A stretch of DNA of 64,000 nt from Kaistella sp. (GCA_019459085.1 JAIBEW010000011.1:62001-126000), one strand, 5' to 3'; numbered from the stretch's first letter, positions 6,992 through 16,159 are shown. The notes: generated by a model not told the origin, from the letters alone. Program-made: numbers and translations.

Positions 6992-9760
6992 TTACTTTGC
7001 TAAAGTGTTTTCTCTCCTGTCTTCAATCACGGCCTGTGCGGCAGCAAGACGCGCGACCGGGATGCGGAACGGTGAGCAGCTCACATAATCCATTCCGAGG
7101 CGGTGACAGAACTTCACTGATTCGGCGTCACCTCCGTGTTCGCCACAGATTCCCACCTCCAGTTTTGGTTTTTGGGAGCGTCCTCTTTCAATCCCTATTT
7201 TCATTAACTCACCCACTCCGGTTTGGTCAAGCGTCGCGAACGGATCATTTGGCAACAGTTTAAGTTCAAGATATTTGGGCAGAAACCCGCCGATATCGTC
7301 TCTGGAAAATCCGAAACTCATTTGGGTAAGATCGTTGGTTCCGAAACTGAAAAAATCGGCACTCTTCGCCATGGAATCCCCTTTCAGTGCAGCACGCGGA
7401 GTTTCAATCATCGTTCCGTACAGATAAGGGATTTTATCTATTTTAAGTTTCTTGCAGGTTTCGCGGTAAACGCGGTCCACAATATCTTTTTGATGACGGA
7501 GTTCCTGTACATCAACCGTTACCGGAATCATGATTTCGGGTTTTGTTTTTTTTCCGTCTTTTATCAGTTCACCGGCGGCTTCCAGAATCGCCCTCACCTG
7601 CATTTCGGTAATTTCAGGATAAGAAATTCCGAGCCTTACGCCGCGGTGACCCAGCATCGGGTTGTTTTCGTGAAGGGCAAGAACTCTCCGGTTCAGGATG
7701 CCCACGCTTACACCCAGTTCTTTCGCCAGTTCCTGAAGTTTCGCTTTGTCGTGTGGTACAAATTCGTGCAAAGGAGGATCAAGAAGACGGATCGTTACGG
7801 GATTTCCCTGCATGACTTCCAGAGTATCCTTAATGTCTTTTTTCACGAAAACTGAAAGCTCATCCAGCGCAGTTTTCCTGTCCTCGTCATTTCCTGCCAT
7901 GATCATCTTGCGGAGCAGGAACAGCGGAAACTCCGAGCCTTCGCCATAAAACATATGTTCTGTTCTGAAAAGACCAATACCTTCCGCCCCGAAATATAAA
8001 GCCTGTTCAGCATCTTCAGGCGTATCAGCATTGGTTCGCACACCCATCGTTCTGGTTTTGTCAACAACCTTCATGAAAGTTCTGTACGATTTATTCTGAT
8101 GAAGATCCGTAGCTTTTAAAGGAAGCGCGCCTTCATAAACGAATCCTGTTGTTCCGTTCAGAGAAATCCAGTCGCCTTCATGGACTGTTTTTCCTGAGGC
8201 AGTGATGAGCATTTTCTCTTTCGCTATAATATCTATTTCGCTGCAGCCCACAATGCAGCATTTTCCCCAACCTCTTGCGACAAGAGCGGCATGAGAAGTC
8301 ATGCCGCCTTTTGAGGAAAGGATGGCTTCTGCTTTATGCATTCCGTCAACGTCTTCCGGGGAGGTTTCTTCGCGCACCAAAATTACTTTTTCGCCTCTCG
8401 AAGCCCATTCCGCAGCATCTTCCGAAGAAAATACCACTCTCCCCACTGCTCCACCGGGACCTGCAGGAAGTCCTTTTGCAATTACTTTCGAGACTTTTTC
8501 TGCAACGGGATCAATCATGGGCAGTAAAAGTTCCAGAAGTTGATTGGGCGCGACGCGCATCACGGCAGTATCGGCATCAATAAGGTTTTCTCTGTACATA
8601 TCGGCTGCGATTTTCACGGCAGCAACACCGTTGCGTTTTCCGACCCGGCACTGCAGCATAAAAAGTTTGCCTTTCTCGATGGTGAATTCAATGTCCTGCA
8701 TATCGTGGTAATGCATTTCCAGTTTTTTCTGCATGGCATCCAGTTCTTTGAATTGCTGAGGCATGAATTTCTCCAGGGTCATTAAATCCCGGGAGTGGTC
8801 GTTTTTTGAGAAATCATTCACCGGAGCCGGAGTTCTGGTGCCTGCAACCACATCTTCTCCCTGTGCATTTACCAGATATTCGCCGTAGAAATGATGGTCG
8901 CCGTTGCCCGGGTTTCTCGTGAAACCCACACCGGTACAGCTGTCGTTGCCCATATTTCCGAAAACCATGGCCTGTACGTTCACCGCCGTTCCCCAGTCAT
9001 CAGGAATTTTCTCTATTTTTCTATATTCCAGCGCCCGCTTTCCGTTCCATGATCCGAATACAGCGCCAATTCCTCCCATCAGCTGATCCCACGGTTTCTC
9101 GGGAAACTCAACTTTCAGGAGTTTTTTGGTCATTGATTTAAATTCCTTCACCAGTTTTTTAAGGTCATCGGAAGTGAGTTCAGTATCGAGTTTCACGTCC
9201 CGTTCTTTTTTCAGGCTCTGTAGTTTTTCTTCCATGAGTTTACGGATGCCTACTCCTTTTACAGGTTCAAGTCCGCCTGCTTTTTCAATTACCACATCAG
9301 CATACATCATCACCAGTCTGCGGTAAGCATCGTACGCAAATCTTTCGTCGCCGGTTGTGTGGATCAAACCTTTTACCGTTTCATCATTTAAACCGATATT
9401 CAGGACCGTATCCATCATTCCCGGCATTGATTTTCTTGCGCCCGAACGGACAGAAATCAGCAACGGATCCTTCACATCACCGAATTTTTTGCCCATGAGT
9501 TTTTCGATTTCCGAAAGTGCATCTGAAATCTGTTTTTCAATATCTTCAGGATAAGTTCTTCCGTGGGCGTAAAAGTAAGTACACACTTCGGTTGTGAGGG
9601 TAAATCCCGGCGGCACAGGGAGATTTAAGTCTTTGTGTCCTGCCATTTCTGCAAGGTTGGCGCCTTTGCCTCCAAGAAGGTTTTTCATGGATTCATTGCC
9701 GTCTGCTTTTCCTCTGCCGAAGGAATAAACGTACTTCTGGGATTTGGATTTTGTCGCCAT
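6992..9760 (-). CDS. ppdK: Pyruvate, phosphate dikinase
   Basis: A 922-residue enzyme; the ATG at 9760 (MATKSKSQ) is preferred, with an upstream ATG at 9784 possible. Domains in order: ATP-grasp nucleotide-binding domain (roughly 1-340, with 'LLGGKGANLAEM' and 'SVRSGARKSMPGMMDTVLNIG'), the phosphohistidine swivel domain with the phosphorylated His in 'GGMTSHAALVARGWGK', and the C-terminal PEP/pyruvate TIM barrel with 'LFRTEHMFY', 'SFGTNDLTQ' and the catalytic Cys in 'GICGEHGGD'. It interconverts ATP + Pi + pyruvate and AMP + PPi + PEP, giving flexible glycolytic or gluconeogenic flux. It is monocistronic and faces pruA across the terminator at 6907. Length is close to the 870-910 typical for the family. 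Confidence 0.95.
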   Translation of the reverse strand: MATKSKSQKYVYSFGRGKADGNESMKNLLGGKGANLAEMAGHKDLNLPVPPGFTLTTEVCTYFYAHGRTYPEDIEKQISDALSEIEKLMGKKFGDVKDPLLISVRSGARKSMPGMMDTVLNIGLNDETVKGLIHTTGDERFAYDAYRRLVMMYADVVIEKAGGLEPVKGVGIRKLMEEKLQSLKKERDVKLDTELTSDDLKKLVKEFKSMTKKLLKVEFPEKPWDQLMGGIGAVFGSWNGKRALEYRKIEKIPDDWGTAVNVQAMVFGNMGNDSCTGVGFTRNPGNGDHHFYGEYLVNAQGEDVVAGTRTPAPVNDFSKNDHSRDLMTLEKFMPQQFKELDAMQKKLEMHYHDMQDIEFTIEKGKLFMLQCRVGKRNGVAAVKIAADMYRENLIDADTAVMRVAPNQLLELLLPMIDPVAEKVSKVIAKGLPAGPGGAVGRVVFSSEDAAEWASRGEKVILVREETSPEDVDGMHKAEAILSSKGGMTSHAALVARGWGKCCIVGCSEIDIIAKEKMLITASGKTVHEGDWISLNGTTGFVYEGALPLKATDLHQNKSYRTFMKVVDKTRTMGVRTNADTPEDAEQALYFGAEGIGLFRTEHMFYGEGSEFPLFLLRKMIMAGNDEDRKTALDELSVFVKKDIKDTLEVMQGNPVTIRLLDPPLHEFVPHDKAKLQELAKELGVSVGILNRRVLALHENNPMLGHRGVRLGISYPEITEMQVRAILEAAGELIKDGKKTKPEIMIPVTVDVQELRHQKDIVDRVYRETCKKLKIDKIPYLYGTMIETPRAALKGDSMAKSADFFSFGTNDLTQMSFGFSRDDIGGFLPKYLELKLLPNDPFATLDQTGVGELMKIGIERGRSQKPKLEVGICGEHGGDAESVKFCHRLGMDYVSCSPFRIPVARLAAAQAVIEDRRENTLAK

Positions 9761-9992
9761 GATATTGAATTTTAATTGTTTCATTAAAAACGATATATAA
9801 ATTTACGCAAATCCGCAGCGCACAAAAGAAATTTAACAGTGAAAAATATCATAACGACAAATTTACCGCATTGAAAGCCAGTAAATTATCAATGCAACAG
9901 TTTGAATCCGGATGGAAAAACACTTTGCACAGCTAGTCGGGACAGAATAGCACAATATTTGCTGACACTAAGCACACTTTAAAAACTCAATC

Positions 9993-10178
9993 ATGAAAAA
10001 AATCCTTATTCCACTGCTTATCGCCGGACTTTTTGCAGGCAGTTGTGCCAGAAAAAAAGAAAAACGCGACGAATACAAGGCGGAGAACAGCAAAGATGAA
10101 AAAAGAAATGCAGGAGTAGATTCTGCGGCCCTCAGCGATCCGGATCAGGATTCGGTACAGGCAGTTTCTCCTCAATAG
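9993..10178 (+). CDS. Small predicted lipoprotein, unknown function
   Basis: A 61-residue protein with a lipoprotein signal: MKK, a hydrophobic stretch, and a lipobox ending LFAGSC with the lipidated Cys at 18. The mature part is about 43 residues, very rich in Lys, Glu and Asp, with no Cys or Trp, and probably disordered. Such small charged lipoproteins are common in Flavobacteriia and have no known role. The gene has a terminator 20 bp after the stop, which supports it being real. Upstream (9785-9992) is an AT-rich gap with a near-match -7 element (ATATTTG at about 9956). Confidence 0.6.
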   Translation: MKKILIPLLIAGLFAGSCARKKEKRDEYKAENSKDEKRNAGVDSAALSDPDQDSVQAVSPQ

Positions 10179-10197
10179 TTTCCAGCTACAAAAACAG

Positions 10198-10225
10198 AAT
10201 GCACCCCGTAAGGTGCATTTTTTTT
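10198..10225 (+). terminator. Rho-independent terminator, possibly bidirectional
   Basis: An 8-bp stem (AATGCACC / GGTGCATT, loop CCGTAA) precedes eight T. On the minus strand the same hairpin is followed by a T-rich run (CTGTTTTTG), so it may also end fabH transcription. Confidence 0.8.
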
Positions 10226-10241
10226 ATAACTTATAAAACTT

Positions 10242-11264
10242 TTAGAATTCAAAAAGGACGGATCCCCAAGTAAATCCGCTGCCGAAAGCGGAAATGAGTA
10301 CGAGGTCGCCACGTTTTACTTTTCCTTCAGCAATCGCCTCGCTTAAAGCGATCGGAATGGAAGCGGCGGTCGTGTTGCCGTATTTCTGGATGTTGTTGAA
10401 CACTTTTTCGTCCGGCAGTCCGAATCTTTGCTGTACGAACTGCGCAATCCTGAGGTTTGCCTGATGAGGAATAAACATGTCGAGATCTTCTACGGTTTTT
10501 CCGGCGGATTTGAGTGCTTCTTCCATGGTTTCCGGGAAACGTGTTACGGCATGCTTAAACACGAAATTACCGTTCATGTGCGGATAGACTTCCGCATCGG
10601 TTACATTTTCAGGTTCCAGACGCATGCGGTCGCTCCAGCCGTATTTCGAGCCGGGAAATTTTGTACAGAGTTCATCGGCATATTTCCCTTCGGAATGCAT
10701 GTTCATGGCCACAATATCGCCCTTTCCTTCCCCTTCAGCAGCGGAAAGCACCACCGCGCCGGCTCCGTCGCCGAAAATAACGGAAACGCCACGGCCCGCA
10801 TCGCTGAAATCAAGTCCGAAAGAATGGATTTCGGCTCCCACAACGAGAATATTTTTATACGCATTCGATTTAATAAAAGCATTGGCAACACTCATCGCAT
10901 ACACGAAACCGGAACACTGGTTCCGAACATCAAGCGCACCAATCGTGTCACAGCCGAGCATTTCCTGAAGCAGGACGCCGCATCCCGGGAAATAATAATC
11001 CGGAGAAAGGGTGGCAAAAATAATATAGTCGATGTCTTTTGCAGTGAGTCCGGCCATTTGAAGCGCTTTTTCGGAAGCTTTAAAACCCAGAAAAGCCGTG
11101 GTTTCTTCGGAATCGTTTCTGTTTTTTCGGTGATGGCGCTCTTTGATGCCGGTTCTTTCCGTAATCCATTCGTCGTTGGTAGCCATGAGTTTTGCCAAAT
11201 CATCATTGGTCACGGTATTCTCGGGAACGTAATGCCCGATTCCCGCTATTCTGCTTCTGATCAT
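10242..11264 (-). CDS. fabH: 3-oxoacyl-ACP synthase III family protein
   Basis: A 340-residue thiolase-fold enzyme with the complete KAS III triad: C117 in NQCSGFVYA, H267 in PHQANLR and N297 in YGNTTAAS. The N-terminal 'GIGHYVPENTVTNDDLAKLM.TNDEWITERTGIKER' is the standard start of the family, and it ends in the usual 'SGFTWGSVLFEF'. It condenses acyl-CoA with malonyl-ACP to start fatty acid synthesis in the cytoplasm. It is not in a fab operon; in Bacteroidota more than one FabH-like protein is common, so this copy may be the general housekeeping one or may serve a special lipid. It is divergent from corA, with its own -7 element (TATATTTG on the minus strand). Confidence 0.85.
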   Translation of the reverse strand: MIRSRIAGIGHYVPENTVTNDDLAKLMATNDEWITERTGIKERHHRKNRNDSEETTAFLGFKASEKALQMAGLTAKDIDYIIFATLSPDYYFPGCGVLLQEMLGCDTIGALDVRNQCSGFVYAMSVANAFIKSNAYKNILVVGAEIHSFGLDFSDAGRGVSVIFGDGAGAVVLSAAEGEGKGDIVAMNMHSEGKYADELCTKFPGSKYGWSDRMRLEPENVTDAEVYPHMNGNFVFKHAVTRFPETMEEALKSAGKTVEDLDMFIPHQANLRIAQFVQQRFGLPDEKVFNNIQKYGNTTAASIPIALSEAIAEGKVKRGDLVLISAFGSGFTWGSVLFEF

Positions 11265-11281
11265 GAAAGTTTAAATTTTTA

Positions 11282-11289
11282 CAAATATA
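11282..11289 (-). promoter_or_regulatory. -7 element for fabH
   Basis: Minus-strand TATATTTG, 17 bp upstream of the fabH ATG. No clear TTG -33 box. Confidence 0.5.
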
Positions 11290-11339
11290 TATTTTATTTA
11301 AAACATGGCAGGGAACTTAACCCGAACAGAAATAATTGT

Positions 11340-11347
11340 TAAATTTG
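11340..11347 (+). promoter_or_regulatory. -7 element abutting the corA start codon
   Basis: TAAATTTG ends only 4 bp before the ATG at 11352. If used, transcription would begin at about the start codon, giving a leaderless mRNA. Confidence 0.4.
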
Positions 11348-11351
11348 TTGA

Positions 11352-12254
11352 ATGCCAATCGAAATTATTTACCGGAACAGCCACTGCGAGTGGATCGACG
11401 TGGAAGCGCCTACTCAGGAAGATCTGGATTTTCTGCACGAAAGATACGAGATCAACATGCTGCTGCTGGAAGATACGATTGATCCGAATCACCTGCCGAA
11501 ATACGAGCAGGACAACGCGGTTAAATTTTTTCTGATGCGTGAAAATACCGAACTGGAGCGCGCAAGTCTCAATACCATCAGCGACATTTCCACGAAACTG
11601 GGCATTTTCCTGATGAAGGATATCATCATCACGATTCACCGCATGAAAAACCGGAGCGTGTATGAATTCAGGAAAGAAGTGCTGCTCCCTGAAAACGCCG
11701 CCATAAAGCCTCAAAAAATAGCCCTTAATCTGGCTCTGAAAGTCATGAAATCGTTTGATGATGAATCGAACAGTCTCATTGAAACCATGGACAATATCGA
11801 AAATGAGATTTTCCTTAAAAACACGAACTCCTCCAGCCAGATCCGCCGTCTTTACAAACTGAAAAGAAAATCGGGCCTTAACACGAGAATTCTGAATATT
11901 TCTTCCGACTGGGTGGATAAATTTAAGACCCTTGGAATTGAAGATGCGTCTTTTGAAGACCTGAAAGACAAATACAAAGATGTGGCGACGGATTTTGATC
12001 ATCTTAACGCGCAGATTGCCAACCTCATCCAGATGTATCTCGCGCTCACGGATCAAAAGGCGAATCAGGTCATGAAAGTACTGGCCATTTACTCGATGTA
12101 TTTTTTCCCGATTACTTTTATTGCGGGAATTTACGGCATGAATTTCCAGTTTATGCCGGAACTGCAGCACAAATACGGCTATTTTATCACGTTAGGTTTA
12201 ATGGTCTTTATTGCGCTGCTGACGTTTATTTATGTGAGGAAGAAAAGGTGGTAA
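11352..12254 (+). CDS. corA: CorA family divalent cation transporter
   Basis: A 300-residue CorA-type protein. The long N-terminal soluble domain (about 1-235) has alpha/beta and coiled-coil character, including 'IALNLALKVMKSFDDESNSLIETMDNIENEIF'. Two transmembrane helices close the protein, the first (about 237-255) ending in the diagnostic GMN motif 'AGIYGMNFQFMPEL' and the second at about 274-293, followed by a short basic tail (RKKRW). CorA channels form pentamers in the inner membrane and carry Mg2+ (also Co2+ and Ni2+). It is divergent from fabH. No Mg-responsive leader can be present if the adjacent promoter is the one used. Confidence 0.9.
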   Translation: MPIEIIYRNSHCEWIDVEAPTQEDLDFLHERYEINMLLLEDTIDPNHLPKYEQDNAVKFFLMRENTELERASLNTISDISTKLGIFLMKDIIITIHRMKNRSVYEFRKEVLLPENAAIKPQKIALNLALKVMKSFDDESNSLIETMDNIENEIFLKNTNSSSQIRRLYKLKRKSGLNTRILNISSDWVDKFKTLGIEDASFEDLKDKYKDVATDFDHLNAQIANLIQMYLALTDQKANQVMKVLAIYSMYFFPITFIAGIYGMNFQFMPELQHKYGYFITLGLMVFIALLTFIYVRKKRW

Positions 12255-12370
12255 TGACTTGCATTTTTCATGGAGCAATAGATGAATAGCCGTCTAAAAC
12301 ATACTTGCTGTTAATTTTAAAAAACTAACAACATCAATTGAACGGGATTCTCCTGACTTAAAATTAAAAA

Positions 12371-12724
12371 ATGATCAACATCCCATTTCAAACAATCGAC
12401 TGGACTACCGTGGAGAAAATGGAATACAAAGGCGAAAAAGGTGTAGCTTTTTGGCAAACCATTCAGTTGGGCGGCCTCAGAATCCGTTTGGTAGAATATT
12501 CCAAACATTATCTCGCAGATCACTGGTGCGAAAAAGGGCATATTGTACACTGTCTGGAAGGAGAATTTATCAGCGAACTCAAAACCGGAGAGAAAATCAA
12601 ACTTTCAAAAGGCGAAACTTACGTGGTGTCGGACGAAATGAGTTCTCACCGTTCTATTTCCGCAGATGGCGCTAAACTCCTCATTATTGACGGAGATTTT
12701 TTGAAAAACACGAACATTATTTAA
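12371..12724 (+). CDS. DHCW-motif-type cupin fold protein
   Basis: A 117-residue single-domain cupin. The middle has 'HYLADHWCEKGHIVHCLEGEF', with a DHWC order where the family name motif is DHCW, followed by 'LKTGEKIKLSKGETYVVSDEMSSHRS', the second cupin beta motif with a metal-binding His. It reads as a small beta-barrel that could bind a metal through the His residues. Enzymatic role unknown. It sits 63 bp before a DinB-family gene on the same strand and may be co-transcribed. Family call good, function open. Confidence 0.75.
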   Translation: MINIPFQTIDWTTVEKMEYKGEKGVAFWQTIQLGGLRIRLVEYSKHYLADHWCEKGHIVHCLEGEFISELKTGEKIKLSKGETYVVSDEMSSHRSISADGAKLLIIDGDFLKNTNII

Positions 12725-12787
12725 GCATTCGAAAATATCCGAAAAGCAGCAGCGAAATCAGTTACACTCTTTAAAAGCAAACCCGCC

Positions 12788-13237
12788 ATGAAAGATTATT
12801 TTAAAGAACTTTTTGAATACAACCACCACGCCAACAGACAGCTTATTGAACTGATACTGCAGCATTTTCACGAAATTCCCAAAAGGTCACAGCAACTCAT
12901 CAGTCACTTGGTGAACGCCCATCAGATCTGGAATTCGCGAATCCTAAACACTCCGGCTTTTGAGGTGTGGCAGGTAAATGACTGGAAAATCCTTAGTGAT
13001 CTCAACACGCAGAATTACGAAAATACGCTCACAATCATTGAAGAATTTCCTCTGGATGAAAATAGAGAATATTCCAATTCCAAAGGAGACAGGTTTTCCA
13101 ATAAAATCAGGGAGGTGCTCTTTCATGTGGTGAACCATTCGACTTATCACCGTGCACAGATTGCGTCAGACCTCAGACAGACAGGGATTGAACCCATCAA
13201 CACCGATTATATTTTCTACAAAAGAACTCAGCCATAA
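12788..13237 (+). CDS. DinB family protein (putative metal-dependent hydrolase/transferase)
   Basis: A 149-residue four-helix-bundle protein of the DinB/YfiT group. The three metal-ligand histidines typical of the fold are present: one in 'YNHHANRQLIE' or 'SHLVNAHQIW' and two in 'HVVNHSTYHRAQIA', whose spacing H-x3-H is characteristic. The helix lengths match the family's 150-160 residues. Members include bacillithiol or mycothiol transferases and uncharacterised damage-inducible proteins; nothing in the sequence chooses among them. It follows the cupin gene and ends before a weak promoter-like region for a secreted peptide. Confidence 0.8.
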   Translation: MKDYFKELFEYNHHANRQLIELILQHFHEIPKRSQQLISHLVNAHQIWNSRILNTPAFEVWQVNDWKILSDLNTQNYENTLTIIEEFPLDENREYSNSKGDRFSNKIREVLFHVVNHSTYHRAQIASDLRQTGIEPINTDYIFYKRTQP

Positions 13238-13340
13238 AACCAAAAGCCTTTTACATGATTATTTAATTTCTTGCATTTAATCAATACATAATTATTGCTA
13301 TCTTTAACCCGTTTATTAATCAGTACATACTAAATTCAAC

Positions 13341-13553
13341 ATGAAAAAAATAATTTCCGTTTTAGCCATCACTGCATTTACCTTGAACTTTGCACAGGAA
13401 ACACCTAAAAAATCCTGCTGCGCGGGAAAAGATGCCAAAGAATGTAAGATGGACGGTAAAAAAACGGCAAAAGCATGTGATATGAAAAATCACAAAGACT
13501 GCAAGATGGACCATTCAAAAGTCAAAAAAACTACTGCTAAAAAAGCGGCTTGA
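13341..13553 (+). CDS. Secreted Cys/Met/His/Lys-rich small peptide
   Basis: A 70-residue protein with a signal peptide (MKKIISVLAITAFTLNFAQ, cleavage after about residue 19). The mature part of about 50 residues has five Cys, including a Cys-Cys pair, and three C-x-M motifs (CKM, CDM, CKM) interleaved with His, Asp and many Lys. The composition suggests a soft-metal (Cu or Ag) binding peptide in the periplasm or outside the cell, but it matches no family I can name. The C-terminus is a Lys/Ala/Thr tail. It is monocistronic and ends with a strong terminator shared with the convergent gene. Short but convincing because of signal peptide, codon use and terminator. Confidence 0.65.
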   Translation: MKKIISVLAITAFTLNFAQETPKKSCCAGKDAKECKMDGKKTAKACDMKNHKDCKMDHSKVKKTTAKKAA

Positions 13554-13578
13554 TTTCAGTTATTTTCGAGAAAGACAG

Positions 13579-13607
13579 AAGCCACTCCGTCCGGAGTGGC
13601 TTTTTTT
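13579..13607 (+). terminator. Rho-independent terminator overlapping the stop codon of the convergent gene
   Basis: A 10-bp stem (AAGCCACTCC / GGAGTGGCTT, loop GTCC) is followed by seven T. The minus-strand stop codon of the delta' gene (13606-13608) lies inside the T run. Confidence 0.9.
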
Positions 13608-14724
13608 ACGGTGATTTATGAATATAGCGGGACAGTTTGATTCCAAGATCCGTCCACACAATTTTCGCGTTCGCGTTTCTTTCCAGATGGTAATCGGCAT
13701 CGGAAATCTCTTCGAGAATGGCTTCGATATTCGCACCGTGAATGAATTTGGAAAAACCTTCCCATTTAAACCCTTCAGAATTTATTTTTTTATAGACCAG
13801 ATCTGTGTTTCCGTAGTTCTGAAGCAGTGCGAGGCGGAACATTTCGGCACAGTAATCGAGGAATTTTTTCTGTTTTTCGCGGTTCCAGAGCGAAATACTC
13901 CGGCCCCAGAACACGATATTTTTAAGGAATTCAGGTTTCTTTTTCACCTGAAAGGCTTCGCGAACCCAACGTACAAAAAGTTCTTCGAATTCGGCGTCGG
14001 AATTTTCAAAAGCCATAAGTTTCTGTGCAACATTCCAGTTTCCCTGCGCCTGAAACACAATTTCAGCAATTTTTTCGGAAGTCACATTACCGCTTTTTTG
14101 GATGAAAACCTCCATGTCTTCATCGGAAATACGCGGGATTTCCACGAGCTGTGTTCTCGACAGGATCGTCGGCAGAATATCATCGGTACTTTCGGCGGTG
14201 AGGATAATCAAAGTATCTTTCGGTGGTTCCTCGAGGAATTTCAGAAATTTATTGGAAGCGGAATCGTTCATTCGGTCGGCCTGCCAAATGATGAGAATTT
14301 TACTGCCGCCTTCAAAACTTTTAAGGGCAAATTTATGGTTCAGTTCATCAATTTCATCCGCATAAATTGTGAGCTGCTTGTTTTCCGACTCCAGGATTCG
14401 GCTCCAGTCTTCCGCGCTGGAATAGGGATTTGCCATGATCATGTCCCGGAATTCATCAAAATAATTACTCGTGAGGCCGCTGTTGTTCACTTTAAAAACA
14501 GGAAAACTCAGATGCAGGTCAACGTGGTTAAGATGTTCCACTTTCGAGGAGGCGTGTTCATTCTCCTTTTTAAAGATTTCTTTCGCGAAGGCGAGCGCCA
14601 AAGGGAGCGTTCCGTACCCGTCAGTTCCCACAAAAAGCTGAGCGTGGCCTACCCTTTTTTTATCGATGCTGTCTTTCAGGAGATTTTTGAGTTTTTCCTG
14701 GCCTGCAATTTCTTCCCAGTTCAT
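13606..14724 (-). CDS. holB: DNA polymerase III delta' subunit-like protein
   Basis: A 372-residue clamp-loader protein. The N-terminus 'MNWEEIAGQEKLKNLLKDSIDKKRVGHAQLFVG' is typical of delta'. The Walker A lysine is missing (GTDGYGTLPLA), as expected for delta', which does not hydrolyse ATP. Sensor-type segments follow, including 'ILIIWQADRMNDSASNKFLKFLEEPP', which matches the conserved 'LLKtLEEPP' of the family, and 'LSRTQLVEIPRISDED'. The four-Cys zinc module found in many clamp-loader subunits is absent, as in other Bacteroidota. It takes part in loading the sliding clamp. Its -7 element lies directly next to the ATG. Confidence 0.85.
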   Translation of the reverse strand: MNWEEIAGQEKLKNLLKDSIDKKRVGHAQLFVGTDGYGTLPLALAFAKEIFKKENEHASSKVEHLNHVDLHLSFPVFKVNNSGLTSNYFDEFRDMIMANPYSSAEDWSRILESENKQLTIYADEIDELNHKFALKSFEGGSKILIIWQADRMNDSASNKFLKFLEEPPKDTLIILTAESTDDILPTILSRTQLVEIPRISDEDMEVFIQKSGNVTSEKIAEIVFQAQGNWNVAQKLMAFENSDAEFEELFVRWVREAFQVKKKPEFLKNIVFWGRSISLWNREKQKKFLDYCAEMFRLALLQNYGNTDLVYKKINSEGFKWEGFSKFIHGANIEAILEEISDADYHLERNANAKIVWTDLGIKLSRYIHKSP

Positions 14725-14728
14725 TTTT

Positions 14729-14736
14729 CAAAGATA
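14729..14736 (-). promoter_or_regulatory. -7 element abutting the holB start codon
   Basis: Minus-strand TATCTTTG ends 4 bp before the ATG at 14724. Predicted start of transcription coincides with the start codon. Confidence 0.4.
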
Positions 14737-14890
14737 AATATTTTGTCCGAAAACGGACGCCGGAAACCTGCAGAAATGGCGATCTGAATCAGCTTTTGAC
14801 GCAGATGCGTACTTAACAAACTTTAACCAAAGTAAATTTTCTCAATTCATTAATATTTAGGATATTTGCGCATTATTTTAAAAACCCAGA

Positions 14891-16159
14891 ATGAAAAGAA
14901 TTTTTGCATTATCATTTATTTCCGCAGGATTTTTCCTGAATGCGCAAAGCATTGGTAACTCTCCTTATGCCGCCTATGGAATCGGTGATGTAAAGTATGA
15001 CAATACGGTTGAGACTTCTGCCATGGCAGGGATTTCAACGGCGTATATTACTGACTTCAACAACAGTTTCAACTTCAAGAATCCGGCGGCCAATTCCAAT
15101 ATGGAACTTACGACGATCAAGTTTGAAGGAACCAACGAAAATAATTTCTTTACAACGGACAATACGAAGTCGACGAAACATTCAACTTATTTATCCAATA
15201 TCTCCATCGCATTTCCGATTTCTCAAAAAGCGAAATTCGGAATCGGTTATCAGCCTTACAGTTCCAAGAGATACAATATCTTGAATTCTGAAACACTTGG
15301 CGACGGATCAGTAAGAGTCAATAATTTCAGAGGAGAAGGAAGTCTGAGCACCGTTCAGGCTGCATTTTCATATGCCGTAACACCCGATTTTTCCCTCGGC
15401 TTAAGAAGTAATTTTTATTTCGGAAATCTTTATGATATTGATGAAGTAACCTTATCGGACGCAGAACTTGTAAACGGATACGAAACCAGGAACAATATCA
15501 AGAATTTCAATTTTACGTTAGGAGCTACCTATCAGAAAAAATACGACAACGACAGAAAACTGACATTGGGAGCCACTTCCACATTGGGGAACACCACCGA
15601 TATGGAAACCCAGTATACCAACAGCACCTATTATTATGTTTCTAGCGGCGAAAAAGCCTACGTGGATGTGATTGACCAAAAAAACTACATTTCCAAAAAC
15701 CTGATTCCATTCGAAGCTTCACTTGGTGCAGGTTTCGGACATAATCTCAAGTGGTTTGTGTCTACGCAGATCGATTATAAAAAAGGAGAAAGCATTCAGT
15801 TTTTAGGACTTCCTTTTCAGTATGAAGATTCTTACCGCGTTGCTGCCGGTGGCTGGTATTTGCCGAATATCAATAATTTCCGGAATTATTTTTCCAGAAT
15901 TACTTACCGTTACGGTGCATATTATGAAAAAGGAAATCTTAACATCAACGGTACAAATATCAACAAATACGGACTAACTTTAGGAGCTTCGCTTCCGTTC
16001 AAGAACAACTCGCCAAGCAGAATGAGTGGCATCGATCTTGGTGTTGAACTCGGGAAACGGGGTACAGTACAGAACAACCTCATCAACCAGAATTTCGTGA
16101 ATCTTAAAATAGGAATTAATTTTGCCGATAAATGGTTCAGGAAAAATCTTTATAATTAA
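14891..16159 (+). CDS. Outer-membrane beta-barrel protein, unknown function
   Basis: A 422-residue protein with a signal peptide (MKRIFALSFISAGFFLNAQ). The mature part begins 'GNSPYAAYGIGDVKYDNT', then shows alternating polar/hydrophobic strands typical of a transmembrane beta-barrel, resembling FadL-like or 'Ax21/PorV-like' flavobacterial proteins. It ends with 'NLKIGINFADKWFRKNLYN', so the last strand is followed by a short basic tail rather than a terminal aromatic. The stop codon overlaps the lptC start (TAATG), so the two are translationally coupled. The coupling suggests a role in the outer membrane next to LPS export, but this is inference; the barrel itself is not a known Lpt part. 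Confidence 0.7.
   Translation: MKRIFALSFISAGFFLNAQSIGNSPYAAYGIGDVKYDNTVETSAMAGISTAYITDFNNSFNFKNPAANSNMELTTIKFEGTNENNFFTTDNTKSTKHSTYLSNISIAFPISQKAKFGIGYQPYSSKRYNILNSETLGDGSVRVNNFRGEGSLSTVQAAFSYAVTPDFSLGLRSNFYFGNLYDIDEVTLSDAELVNGYETRNNIKNFNFTLGATYQKKYDNDRKLTLGATSTLGNTTDMETQYTNSTYYYVSSGEKAYVDVIDQKNYISKNLIPFEASLGAGFGHNLKWFVSTQIDYKKGESIQFLGLPFQYEDSYRVAAGGWYLPNINNFRNYFSRITYRYGAYYEKGNLNINGTNINKYGLTLGASLPFKNNSPSRMSGIDLGVELGKRGTVQNNLINQNFVNLKIGINFADKWFRKNLYN

Noticed and set aside
10428-12170. Long open frames antisense to fabH (plus strand 10428-11342) and to corA (minus strand 11298-12170)
   Set aside because: Both lie across genes with full catalytic or GMN motifs; their translations look like antisense reads of codon-biased genes.
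13618-14787. 389-codon open frame on the plus strand
   Set aside because: It lies antisense across holB, is rich in Phe/His/Arg typical of an antisense translation, and has no family motif. The minus-strand delta' protein has clear clamp-loader motifs.
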